Part shown: one piece after another, positions 38,700 to 57,100 of the stretch
Numbering within the stretch: position 1 is the stretch's first letter
Layout: each line of letters starts with the position of its first letter
Assembly (NCBI RefSeq): GCF_016859285.1
Contig: NC_053400.1
Span: 16,386,001-16,450,000 of the forward strand
DNA from: Xiphias gladius
Taxonomy: Eukaryota > Chordata > Actinopteri > Istiophoriformes > Xiphiidae
Length of the DNA stretch: 64,000 nt
Direction: 5' to 3'
Notes under the pieces: model-generated
Seen by the model: only the letters and a program-made list of their open reading frames with translations
What the model was told of the DNA's origin: nothing
Databases searched by the model: none
Translations under genes and position numbers: made by a program

Positions 38700-40700
38700 T
38701 TTTGACCCACGCCTCACCCCCACTTTTTTTTTTTTTACCCTTTTCAACAAGCATTAATGGATATTGATCAGATCCGGATTTATTGTGTGACTGTTAATCC
38801 AAGGACCCCTGATGGGATTCTCCAGATGGTCCCGCCTTTACTCCTAAATCAAGGATTTCATCCTGATAGAGCAGTTTTCTCTACTAATTGATCAAAAAGT
38901 ATATTGTTCCTGTGATAATCTGCATTTACAGTGAGTTTAGAACGACTATATTGACTGACATTTGCATAACATGGACTAAGGATACTTTTTCAAATTTGAG
39001 TTTCAATCAAAGAAATATTTGAATGAATTCAGTCATCAGCCCGTTATATTTCTCATGATTCCTATTTTTCATGCAAACTGCTGAACGGTGTTCTTCCTTG
39101 AACAACTGCTGTAGCCCCTGTTGTTCTTCCCTGATATGCAAATCCCCAGTTCAGGACGGTTTCCTCTCCCCCAGAGGGACACACAGTTTGACTTTGATGC
39201 ATCTCATTAATCAGCAGATCCCGAGATATCTACCACAGACCTTCCCCATCTCTCAATGAGCTGTTGTATTTGTTAAATGAGTGGGCGAACATCTGCTTGC
39301 CGCTGTACTGTTCCCGGGTGTTTTTGTTTTCAGGTTTTACAGATGGGTCAGTAATTGTATTTGTCATGTTGTGTTATCATAACACGGAGCCTGGCTGCTG
39401 CTTTCAGTGCCTGATTTATGGCCTCTGGCCAGAGTGAATCTCTCAGATGCTCCCCTAGCATTTGCTCAACAGGCTTTAAATGTTTCCTGTCGTGAGATGA
39501 AAGCCACGCTAACATCTCACTGAAGCCAGTTCTGCTTTCTTTTGTTGGTCTGGCTTGCGGTGAATGACACAAATCATTTTCCATCAACAAGGACCTATCA
39601 AACACAGACGGGCAGATAAAGTATGTGTTGCGAAATTGCTTGATGGAGTGTCCAGCATGTCAGTGTTTGAGTGCATGAACCATCTACTGCTTTATGCAGC
39701 CCATCCGGTGGAAAATACAACAGGAACATATTAGGATATCTCTTGTGAGAGAAGGCTCACAATATGATCTTTGTCTCTGTTTCCTTGTGCATGCGTGACT
39801 GAGTGTAGCAGGCTGTGTAGAGAGATTGCATTATGTGTTATGGTAAGAAAATCAGGCACATTTGAGGCTTTTGTTTTCCTAAATGTTTTTAGCCTATACT
39901 GGCTGACTGCAGTACTTCATTGTTAAGTGTTAATCGTGTTGATTGAATTAAAATCAAGCTTTTGAATACTGTACACAAGCATGACTCAAAAGTAGGATTC
40001 GGGTTCGGCTACTACCCCCATGAGATGCACTGAACCTGGACCTTGCGCTTTTACACCCACAGACAGTGACTCGAGTTCAGACTGTAATTATGTGACATTA
40101 CACAGAGGACAGGGAGGGTGTGTTTGGTAAAGGCAGGAATCACAATTTTCCCCAGTTTCTGAAAAAGTGCTCAGACAATAGACAAAGCTGAGATAGTTGA
40201 CTGTGAAATAACAATCACCAAAGGGATTAGTGTTTAGGAAAGTTGAGTTAGTTGTGTCAGGGTTTTATAGCTTCTGCATGTATAAAAGTTTATTTTCATC
40301 GTGTTTTTCTTGCGGCTTTTCTTAATTAATGTTACATGTAATTATCTGTTTCATTAACTGATTGATAGCTTAGTCTATTAAAATGTCAGGAAACGGTAAA
40401 AAATGGCCATCACAATTTCCCAGAGCCCAAGATAAAGTCTATGTCTTCAAATTGCTTTTTACAAAATTATTAAATTTATGATGGTATAACCTACAGAAAA
40501 GCAGCAAATCCTCACATTTGACAAGCCTCCAACTAGCAAATGGTCGGCCTTTTTCTTCTTGATAAATCGATTATAAAATATAAAATATATTATTGTTGAT
40601 TAATTTTCTGTTGATTAACTAATTGAATAATCAACTAAGCCGTTCAGCCACGAGTAGATATTTTAAGTGCTCCTGTCGTTGCCGCTGAACTGCCAGTATG
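38700..40700. other. depdc7 5' intron / upstream, no gene seen
   Basis: AT-rich; contains repeat copy B at 40320-40655. No other exon recognised. Confidence 0.45.
40320..40655. repeat. dispersed repeat, GATTAATC family, copy B
   Basis: Contains TTTCATTAACTGATTGATAG, AATGTCAGGAAACGGTAAAA, TTTCCCAGAGCCCAAGATAA, TTGATAAATCGATTATAAAA and a GATTAACTAATTGAATAATC end. Same internal order as copies A and C. Confidence 0.75.
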
Positions 40701-40742
40701 AAATGTCGAGGAAACTCATTAGCTAATTCTTGGCTGATTTAA

Positions 40743-45399
<4,657 letters not shown>

Positions 45400-45872
45400 T
45401 ATTTATTAGCGGAAAACAAATCATGTATGGTATTGTAAAAATGCATAGATGTAAGAAGGAAACCTGATGGGCTGATGTGCATAGTAAGTGGATTTTATTT
45501 TGCAGTTTGTAAATAGGTTAAACTACTGAAAAAGAATGTGAATTTTAATTGTATAGACTCTTAATAAGCTGCAATATTTAAGGACATAAATATGTGTCTT
45601 AAATGTTTTATTGATATTTTCTTTGGTGCAGGACACTAACATGAACTGTCCTTGTCAGTTATATGCGAGACTGTTACTTTCCCAGAATGACGAAATGAAC
45701 CATGTGTTCATGTGTGAGGTTTTTTTTTTTTGTTTAAAAAAAAAAAAAAAAATGTTTTCACACTGCAATGCGTCTCGTTGGCATTCTGTGTCTGCAGCCA
45801 CTAAGGACAAGTCTGCATTTCGCTTTTCAATGGACGTATTCTTTGTGCTAGTGCAATAGGAACAGTGTTTGC

Positions 45873-45878
45873 AATAAA
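45873..45878 (+). terminator. depdc7: depdc7 poly(A) signal AATAAA
   Basis: AATAAA about 475 nt after the stop, followed by a T/G-rich tract (TGTCTGTTCATGTGGTTAC). Confidence 0.65.
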
Positions 45879-45899
45879 AAAAAATGTCTGTTCATGTGG

Positions 45900-47730
45900 T
45901 TACTCGTATACAGTGTCATGCAGGGTCTGAGGAACCATCAAACGGATATTTGAACCTTGAAATTTGAAAGTGTAATGATGTGCTGTAGTAAAAAGTCAGA
46001 GGCATTCATGAGAATCAGCCCTCCGGGGTTGTTGTTTGTTGCTACAAATCAACAAAACAGATGGGTTTTTTTCCTTTTCATTTGACCGAAAACCTTAGCT
46101 GCGTTTTAGCAGCAATCTCAAGGTTCCTTTTCAAATAAGGTTCACTTGAGGAAATTGCTTCCACATTTCCAGGTGACGAAATCATTCCTTGACTAACTTT
46201 AAACAACACACAACTTGTTTGTATTTTGACAGGTCTTAATGAAATTCAGCTGGAATTGTCTTAACATACATGTAGATCGTCCTTTTTCATCGTAGACAAA
46301 ATGTGTATATTCTGATTAAAAGAGACCAAATTACATCTCGAATGTCAAGGAATGTATCTACAAAACACAAATATTATTCAATTTTGAGACGCATTTTGCT
46401 GAACTTTATGCCCATTCCTACTTAACCACAAGACAAGCTGTGGACGTGGCTTTTTCTTTCAAATAGTCCCCTCCCCGTGTCACTGAGAGTGGTATCTACG
46501 ACTGTTTTGTGCTATTGAGGCTCTCAGTCAATTAATTAACCTGTGAAAGTGATATCTATACAAACATACACACACACACACACTGTCCTTTTGTAAAATA
46601 AAAACAGAGTTTTGGAAATAATGTTGAGCTCACTGTTAATGAAAGGCCATTACGGTTTCTCATGTTCTGTGGTTGTTTACCTTAAAGATTTCCAGCCAAA
46701 ACACATATGCTTTCATCTCAGCACCTCGTGAGTCCAGTTTAAAATGCAAACAGTAGCTTATCAATTCAAATAAGAAAATTAGAGGTATGTTCCTTTCAGA
46801 GACATTTTGTTCAGTTAGTAGTTGTTGATGCTAGAAAGCAAAATGAGCACAAGAAACGAGAAAGGACCAATGAGGAATTACTTTACTTGATAGGTACTCT
46901 TGGTGGGGAGTGCCACTGAAATACTTTAAAGGAAACAAATTAATCTCATTCAGAAGCTATAAAATACAAACACCTGCAAAGTAAAGACATTATAATAGAC
47001 TTTTTTTTTTCTTTTTTACAGTCAGTAGTTTTAGTTTCTAAAAGCAGTTGGCAGAAATTTCCAAATGGTGCAAATTTGAAAGCAGAATTCAGACTTCACC
47101 ATGTGGCAGTAGAGTGGTGTTCTACCGTAACTGTTTTATGCCACAATGTTACCTGTGAATAGGCCCAGAGGTGAGATAGGCTGCCACATACTGAGAACAA
47201 AGGCTGTGCTGGGCAGACAAATAATGGTGTAACTGGTGCGATGTGAAAGGAGCAGCTGGCTAATATTTAAAAATATATATATATATATTGTGTAAGTTAA
47301 TTTGTTTTTTGATCAAGTAGTTTGCCGCAACTAAAGAATAGCCTGGACATGACAGCTAATTCTAAGAGGTTTTTTTGTTCCAACAACAATAAACATACAT
47401 CAAGTTTTTTGTTTTACATAGCCAAAATGCGTAACCAAATATCCTTTGCCCATATAAAGACTGTTAAAAGTTTTCTAAATTATCTTGCCCTTGTGTAGAC
47501 TAGATAAATCTAAGCCTATGAGGTCCTGCTGTTTTCCTTAGAGGGAATCTGATTATTCGAAGAGGTTGATGGAAAACTTTCAGATCAACAAATAACTGCC
47601 ATATGCTGCCACCTAGTGGCAATGATAAGGCCTGGCATTGCTGTGCTAAAGGACAAGTCTTAATAAAATGTCCACTCAGTTAGAGAAAGATAGAAATAAA
47701 GTATAAAGCATCAGTTGAGTCAAATTAAAA
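45900..47730. other. intergenic depdc7-cstf3; expected tcp11l1 position
   Basis: No gene recognised. depdc7 (+) and cstf3 (-) converge here with about 1.9 kb between their ends. In human, TCP11L1 sits between them; no TCP11-type exon is visible. A short (CA)n is near 46568-46582 and a (TA)n near 47271-47289. Confidence 0.6.
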
Positions 47731-47759
47731 AGACAAATCTGGTTGAATTCTTTTCCACT

Positions 47760-47765
47760 TTTATT
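47760..47765 (-). terminator. cstf3: cstf3 poly(A) signal
   Basis: TTTATT on the + strand, i.e. AATAAA on the minus strand, 370 nt past the cstf3 stop codon. Best candidate for the distal end of the full-length mRNA. Confidence 0.6.
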
Positions 47766-48134
47766 CAAAGGAACTGTGTTTCCTCCAGTTATCTAAAAAA
47801 AGCTTAATTCCACTTTGCCATCACTGGAAGATCACAAGGTCAAAACTGAGCTGTGTGCCAAAATCAATGATTGAATTAAAAATTTTTTTACAGTATAATG
47901 GTCAGTCTTTAAAAAATAAAAACTGTTAACAAAAAAAAAGCCACAAGAACACACAGGTGTGCATACTGTATGTATGTCTGTGTGAGTGTGTGTATATGTA
48001 TGCTTCTTCTGTACAGAGATGAAAGGATGTATAATCTGTGAGACACACTCAGAAATATGGACATGTACGTTAACCCCATACAACCACCTATTAAGATTAC
48101 ATTCTTGTTGCATTCACTATGTGTTCTAGTTGGT

Positions 48135-51100
48135 TTATCGAATCCTCTTCTGTTGGCGTGCACGGTAGATGTCGTGTATGGGCGGAGCCACAGCTCCTTT
48201 GTCATCCTCCTCGTCGGAGTCTGCATTAGGCCTCTTGAGTGACTTGGTAATAGCATGGTTCTCCATGGATCCATTGCCCTCCCCTCCCGCATCGGGCTGT
48301 CTGCCAGTGATCAGCTCTACAGCAGCATCAACAGCTAAAGAGACAGAAAATGTCGAGTGACATGTCAGATAGGGGGCTGAACATCAATTTAACCCAACGC
48401 TGGGCGACGAGTGACTGAAATTTCCATCACCAGAGCCGCATTGCTAGCATGGCTAAAAACAGACATGGTCTGGATATGTCTGAAGTGCTGGCAAAAGCAA
48501 CTTACTCTCAGGAAGTGTGCATCTCCTAAAAGTTTCCATGAGCTCATCCACTTGAACAAAAGGACCCTGCAGCAAGACACAGTCACAGAGTCTTTGAGTC
48601 CTAGCAGAAAAAAAACTTGCTGCTTCCTTACCAGTAAATATGAGCTCGATAGCATTAAGCTGCTGCTGCTACTCACAGTGAAACACGTAGGTGGAGGGAG
48701 CAGCTTCATTAGAACAACAGCAGCTGGGGGGACTGGGAAAACTCCACCAGGGACGGGATGTAAACCTGGAGCTGTGGGGAGAAACCCAGGATAAAGCAGT
48801 GTAAAGGCATAGCATTGACATACCTGCAAAAAAAAAACCCCAAAAAACTTCGCATATAAAGACTAAAAATCCTGTGTGATGAGCATGAGGCTTAAACACA
48901 GTTTCACTGATGTCTCATAACATTTACTGGATTTGAGGGAAGAGCTTGGGCAGCTAAGGACTACGTACGGGCAAGGTGACGTGGCTGGAAGGGGATCATC
49001 TGGTTAGTGTCAGGTTTGGGGTACTCGGGTTTACGGTCAGCTTCATCCTTCATTGCAGGCGCAGAGGGCGCCACCACAGTCTCTGGCAGCAGTGCTGCCA
49101 GTTTGGCACGAGAAACATCCTACAAACACACCGCAGAAACAGTTTAAATATTAGTTCATGTTAACAGAAAAGCTTGATCTGTTTAACTGCTTTGGCAGCA
49201 AGAGATGCCATTTTGCGTCTGCCTTATAGGGCAAAATACACACCTTGTATCCAAGGGCCTTGAGTTCACTGGTAGAGCAGGGATACAAGTCCATGAACTT
49301 GTATCTGTCTACGAGCAAAGCCGTTTCCTTGCCCTCATACTCATCCTTGAAGGCAGTGAAACGCCTGCGCTCTACTTTCAGAATACTAGCCAGGTCTCCT
49401 ATGTTGCTCTCAAAGGCCAGGAACCTAGCCCAGATCTCGCTGAAGAGCAAAAAGAAGAATCGACATTAACAAATATCATCAGAGATATCGAGTTTTACAA
49501 CACAGACATTTGTACATGCACACAACTTAATTAATACTTAACATTACCCTGACTTTTCTGGTGACAAGCTTCCTGAGGTGAGGACACGTTCAAACAGAAC
49601 CCTGGTGTTGTTATCCTCTGGAGAGAGAAGACAGAAAAAAAAACATGAACTAAGAGTCCTTTCTTTAAAAAGCTGATACCAAAACAATACTAAATGTCAA
49701 TATGTCAATAAAATTTGTATCAGATGTACAGCAATGTCCTTCTGACAAGGTTTTAGATTTACAGATTAGTAGTAAAGAAAATATATTTCCTCCACCCTGT
49801 GAATTTTATTACACATAACCTACCATTAAGGTGTGAGAGGTAATCAATGTACGCCAATATGTACTCTGGAATGTCACCATATTTCTTCAAACCAAGCTCA
49901 AAGATCTTGAAAGCCACCGATTTATCCTGTAGGGAAAAGATGGAAAGAGTTTCCAAAAAAGATGTTTGTGAGACTGATTGTAGTCACACAATACATACAC
50001 CGACCACGTGACTCTACGTGTCATCACCTTGCTGCAGTAGTACTCCATCAGTGCTGCAGTCACGTACACATGGTGACGTGTGCGTGGATCCTCCCGGGCC
50101 TTTTTGAAGATGGTGCGACCTGATTTGATGCCCTCTGCCCTCCTGGCAAACTTCATGTACTGGATGTAGACCAGCGTGGGGTCAATGTCTTCAATGGCCA
50201 ACAGTTTATTATAGATGCTGTGGACCTTCTCGTACTTCATGCGACTCTATGAGGACAGCAAAAGAAATATGCTAAGTCCCTGAGTCTCTTACCGTCTTGG
50301 TTACAACTGAATAAGCAACTGGACACTCACTTCCTCATAGTCAGCAAATGAAAAGTACAGAAGCATGTTCTTCTTCAGAAGAGTCCCGATGGCACGTTCA
50401 TAGATGTTAGCTGCCTCATCACTAAACAGTTTTGAATTATTCATATCCTGAGAGAGAGAGAAAAAAACATTTAAAAGTGTTAGAGAACTGTTTTGTGTCC
50501 AAGTTCGACTTCTATGAAAAATACTAAACAGATCTTCGTCAATTTCACGTAAAATTTGAGTCTGGAAAGATTTCATCTCTCACCCCTTTCTCTGCCAGCA
50601 GTTTGCTGGACTGCTCCAGGTACTGTGCTGCCTCATACCATATGTCAGGATGGTGGCCAAGCACCAGCAGGCACTGCTCATAAGCAAACATCACTGCAAC
50701 ACAGAACACGACAGCAACTGATGACAATATCTGATCTTCATAAAAAACCAAATCATGAGTGAGGTGAAGGGTGTCAACATGCGCCCTCTAGCGGCTGCAT
50801 TCCTACAGGAAAAAGATCCATGAATCTCCATTGAATAATGTCCAAAAAATGATTAAAATTACATGTCAGCACAATTACTGGAATCAGAGGACTTCTGAGG
50901 CATATATAGCAAAGATTTACAGGTTCTAACACAAAACAATATATCTTGACCACAACTAGTCACCTCTCTTTGTGATGAGGGTCTGGTCTTCTGTGCGCAG
51001 AGGGTTGCTTTTTTCCCACTGGATGTACTTCTTCCACATTTCCACTTGCTGAGCTTCCTGAGGGGAGTTCTGGGGTGGTACTGAGGGTGCATTCCTGTCC

Positions 51101-54100
51101 AACCCCTTCATCACAGTCTCATACTCCTGAATTGCACACACCCCACCAACAGTCTTTATTACTTAACAAAGACAGCCTAAACTCCAATATATAGCACAAG
51201 GATTGAAAACAAGTCTATGTATATTTGTAAACTTTGTGTGGGTAATCTCACTTTAGCAACTCTCCTGGCATTCATGTAGTCTCTGCTTCGATCCTCAATC
51301 ATCTTTTTCGCCAAGTGCACATTGATCCCCTGGTTATGAAATAGAGAAGTCAGTCCAGCACTCCATCACTCTCTGGTGCTCTCACATTTAAACGCACGTG
51401 TGCAAACATACGTGGTTAGAAAAATAAAGACTAGAGGCCTAAGTGGGTCTCTCACCTCTTCGTATTTGCTATAATCTCTCCAGAGCTGCTCAATGTTGAT
51501 CATGGGGTTCACACAGCCTCTCTGGTACACCCTCCGTACAGCGGTGATTCGCTGATTCTCTGCATATGAGCCCACAGCTTCACTAATAAAACAACAAACA
51601 AAAATGTCAACATTGAAGAGTTGGCTAACGCACCTTATGAAGTCTCACAATATTACAGGTCAAATACTTACACTCCTTTGAGGAAGTTGATGTAGTCCAC
51701 CCAAATCTGTAAGAGGAACGACCAGCTGTTAGGTGACAGCGGATAACAAAGACTCATATACACAAGTAAAAAATAAATAGTTCTGATCTGTGCACCTGAT
51801 AAGACATTATTTCCATGCCAATTTTATCCAGGGCAAAGTCATATGCCTGGGCCATCTTCTCTCTGAGATAAAGAAAATATATGTATTAAGTAAAATGTTT
51901 ATTTTACAGTACAGCAGATTGTCAACAAAGTTCAACAGTTCAACCCCACTCTGCAGCATGTTCTCTTACTTGTAGCTGGGTAGCTTCCCTTTGGTCTCTC
52001 GAACATATGAGAGGTAGCATTTCCACAGGTCGATGTGCAACACTTTCATTAGGCATCTCTGAAACAACTACAGGGGCAAGAATGTGGAAGGACAAAATAA
52101 GTGGAATGCAGACACAACCACTAATTTTATATATGCTGTGTATATTCTACAAGACAACCACCGATCTTCATTGTTTCACTGATTTGGTTTAATAATCCCA
52201 TGCTCAAACTAGCCTGTTGATAGGAAGATTAACAACTGCAGCCCATACGCCACATTTTTTTTTGGGGGGGGGGTAGTTCCAGTTTTTCCTCAGCAAAGTT
52301 TGCACACTCCAGTTATCCTGCTTCATTAGACAGGCCTCAGATGTGGTGCACATTTCAGTGAGCTCCTCCAAACTCAAATTAATGGACCAGAGTTTGAAGT
52401 TTGTTCTAGGGACACAAATGATTTGATGTGTTGAATTGACATTCAGGCAAAAACTGACCAAAGTGGACATTTTAGGATATACTCTCAGAATTTATTACAA
52501 GTGTGAAAACCCAGTGAGGAAGAACAAACCATTGCAGAAATCTGTTTTTCTTTTTTCCAGTGCCATCAGCTGAATACATTAAAAGTACATTTAAATTAAA
52601 ATCACGGTTATATAAAAAAGAGGTGTTACCAACAAGGAGATGAAACACAAAATATTCATTTTCTAAAATCCTAATAATAAAGCAGTGGTAGCAAAAACTA
52701 CCATAGGTACATAATAACAGATGTTTACAAGCCAGTATACATGGAATCAACTCACACTTCAAAGGCCCTACATTCATTTTCAAAAAAAGATATTTTCTCC
52801 AAACTTGCACACTCCCTGTGTTTGTTTGTTTGTCAACCTGTGAGGCTTTGTTTTGGGGAAGCATATGGTTTATATTTCAATTGTTGATCCAATTACATTC
52901 CTTCCACATACATTTTCAGATGCCTTGTAATGCACTGATGAATTTAATATACACTATAATAGTGTGTGTACATATTCTACTGACACACACCCAAAAATAT
53001 TATAGTAGAAGGAAGCTAGTGTAATTAGAAAAAGTAAGATGTCCCTCCGTGGATATCAAAATAAGACTAGTCAGCTTTCGTGCGTGTGATGGACACTTAC
53101 CTTTTCTACCTTGTCATAGTTTTTAGCCTTGATCTGAAAATAAGAGTGTAAATGCAATGTTAATTCAGGTCTTCTCTACTTTTACGGCTCATAGGAAACG
53201 TGCATTCATGCAAATGGGCCCACTCACACACACGATCAACAAAGTGAAATTCACACAAGAATGACAAATTACTTTTAAAAAGGGGTTTATTTTCTTTGTA
53301 GATTGCGCCACATAACCCAGAAAAACACCAGTGACCGCGCGTTACAGAGAAAAAATCCTGACTTAAAGATCAGAATGCAGAATTTAAATATTAATTTCAA
53401 GAAAAATACTGAAAAGATGTTCCAAATCTGAGAAATACAGTATTTGGCATTAAGATCACTTCCTTTCACAGCCTTAGGTGAGCATGTTACCTTGGTAAAC
53501 AATGTTGCAGGAATGACTTTCATATGGTCTACTGTTGATGAGTTGAAGCAACAGTCTCACAGCATCCTGCAGTACAGACAGGAGAGGCTGTTTTTTTTGT
53601 GGTATTAGCACCCCGGGCCTATGTTTAGGTAGACCCATCCTATCCCACTATGTTTACGTTAATGGGCTCCACAAAGTAAGGAAACAGCGGTGAAGTTGCC
53701 TGGTAGTGACAGAAAAGTAACTGTTAACATGGCACGGAAATATCCCCAATGCTGATGCTGTAAGCCAACTGGAATTCACCCTGTCAGACTGGGGTTTTTT
53801 TTGGGGGGGGGGCTTTGCATCCAGTGGCCTGTTGGTTGAGACATATTCCATATGCTGTGACTGCAATCTCCCTGGTTTGATTCCCTCACTCTCTCCCTTT
53901 GTATCTTGTCACCTCTTAACTGTCCACTTAAAGGCTCAAAAATAATACCAAAAACTTACATTCATCTGTATCTACATCGGTATGTACAAATGTTACACAG
54001 CATCCGAATGAAAATGCTACATTTTCAAAAGTTCATTCAGGTTATTTGTGTAACCAATGAACAAAGCAATGGAAAATTAATATTTCAAAGTGTTGCATGC

Positions 54101-57100
54101 ATTCATGGCAAATGGAAAACACCACAAGAAAAAAGGCTTCTACACTAGACCCAAACACAAGTATATGGTCTAGGAATTCATTTCTTAAAAGTAGATGTGA
54201 TGCATTTCAGAGTGCCTGCAGGTTACCATCACTATAAATGACTGACCTACTGTTCATTCCAGGCACTGCAACAGCACATCTGTCACATTAAGCTTTCACC
54301 TTCATTAAAAAAGAAAGAGATCAAGCCAACAGCAAATTCCTAATAATTAGAGGGAGACATGCAGTTTATAAAATGCATCTCCTAATAAAAATGTCTATTT
54401 ATAGCCAAAAATAAATAAATAAATAAATAAAAAATAAAAAAAATAAAAAAATCAATCAATTAATTTGCCTGCAAATATTATACAATGCCTCAGAAAAACA
54501 ATCTGGATTTTTTACTTATTGTTTCATCAGGCATTTTATTTATTTATTTTTTAAATAATCAAAACTGCACAACAAAATTCAGGATCTTCTAGGCATTCTA
54601 AAATGTTTTAGATTTAGTCAAGTTACTTGATCAAGAACTAAGAACTCCTTGTGATATTATCACAAGAAGGCCTCCCGAATCTGTAAAATCAGAGCCTTTA
54701 CAACATCTGCTGCAAATCTTAGTGTTTTCATGTGCTACACTGAAATCAATCAGCTATAGCATAAGTTAGCCTGTAATATAGGTGTAATATGCTTAGATGA
54801 GTCAAGTGGGGTGGTTACAAAACTCTCTATATGCTCCTCCTGGACGGTTACATTAGTATATATCTATTAGCTGCTGTAAATACCAGGTTATGTAACAGAC
54901 TCATAAAGCACAAATTCCACTGAAGACACCCACCAAAAAAAAATTTCAAAACACCCGTGATCCTTTAAGCACACTATGAACTTACTTTAATATGACAAAA
55001 GAAAGTTCACGTATTAAAGTTGCATAGTTAAATATAAACCAAACAATTATATAACCACCTTAATGGAGGGAAAGTTGATAAGGGCAGGTAGGAGGCATAA
55101 AAACAGATCAGTGAAACAACATAATTTCCCTTAGGAAAATAAATCATGACATCTTCACGATTTGTGAAAGATGACTTAACTGAAAATTTCTCTGGCCAAC
55201 TCAATTTCCTAAAAAAATTACGTGGAGACCACCATACAGTATGTAAATGATGATGAACTTCGCTCACATGGGATACTGATATCCAATTTTCTTAGATATG
55301 CAAACAGTACTGACTGATATTAGTATCTTTCTAAACTTCAATTAACAAGTTGGAAAATGTGCACAAACTCTACAATCAAGCTGTGAATACAACTTTTAGA
55401 CAAATTGCAGAAGGAACTACGATGTTACATATACAAGAGATAAGATTGTCACATTTCCCTTTTTTTGAGAAAATTACCCACTGGTTTTCTTCCTATAACT
55501 AAACACATTTTTTCTATGTCGTAGAGCATACTGTCCCTGCTGTAACCCTTAAAAAACGGTGGTAGGGATTTTTTAAAAATGACAGTAGGTATCCTGAAAT
55601 CGTCTGAAATACTGACAGACTGCGGACGTTGGCCTAAATATACTGTCATGTTTTCTAACACCATGCTATGGGGCCAAAACTCAAAGCAGCAATCAACTCC
55701 AGCATTGTGTCAGTCAACATGTGCTGGCAACCTTCACTCAAAGGCACACTGTCTCATACTCCACTGGGAGTTTCAGTGAATGCAGTATGTGAAATAATCC
55801 TGATTGAGCCGGACTCTCTGAAAGTGGGCTTTGGAAAGATGAAGCAATGTAAGACTTGGTATGATTTGCCCATTTCGCAAATTTTGCAAAAGAGGCCTTT
55901 TTAAAATCTCAAGAGAACGAAACTTTCACACAATAACACAAGGGTAGACTATGCTTCTTAGTGAAACTGCTTTGCACTCTGACATCTCCTCCACCCCGCA
56001 AAAAGCTGCAGAATATGGGGAACTTTGCATAAATTGGTTTAGTAAAGCTATGAGGATTTTCATCTTTGGTTGGTAAAGTCATAGCTCTTACGTTCAACTT
56101 TTAACATGTAGTTCTAATGAAGGGGGAAAGATAAGAGCTCATCCACATACTTACCAGATAAGAGACGTGTCTTTATAATATGAATTACAAATTAAGTGTT
56201 AACTATTAAATATCCTACCAACACATGCCTTAGATAATACTATCTGCTTTTAAATCTTCATCAGGAATTTTAAAAAAAAGAAAAAAGTTCAAATAAGTTC
56301 GAATAACCAGTGGGTCATTTCAGCAAATAGAAACCTCTACGCAAATATGCTGAACTAATATCTTAGTATGTGTTCTGGCAATAAATTGTGGTTTGGAGTT
56401 TAGTGGGGAGAGGTGATGGCTAAATAATTATAATACTGAAAAGAGATCTGTTGAAAATAAAATCACGATAAAAGAAATTGCAGTATATTAGGCTCCAGAT
56501 CTGAATTAGCTTTATTTGCCAAGTAGGTTTATGCCTAAGAGGAATTTGCCTCTGGTCTCCCGCATCTGATTTTTTGTACTTACTTCCTCCTTAAGTATTA
56601 CTAGCAGCATATCCGAGTATAATAACAGAAAACCATGAGCTGCATTCGCAAGCACATCTTGTCAATTAAGACTTAAATACATTAACCTAATAACATTTTT
56701 GTATTATATGTATGCCATCTTGTCCAGAACATTAAGTTCAAGCTCCCTGTTGTTAGCAACTCACTCCAACTCCAAAATTCTGCTGTCTGTCTCTCTATTA
56801 AAGATCCGCAGGGCAGTTTAAATTTCACAATACCCACCCGATAACAATCACAGTCTATGTCTTTTCAAGAATGTCCTCTTATTTACAATAAAACATTATT
56901 TCTCATTTAGGTGGACACTATTCTATAAATCTGTGTCACCTATGACAATTTACCTGCCTTCAGGACAAATAAAGCTTCAATGATGTTTCCATCTGCTTTA
57001 TTTGAACTTCCTCTGTCTGATCTGCTGCATGTTCTTATGATCCACCAATCGCGGATCAATAATAGCTATGGTAACCCTGCTGCTTTTTTTCATGTTGCTA

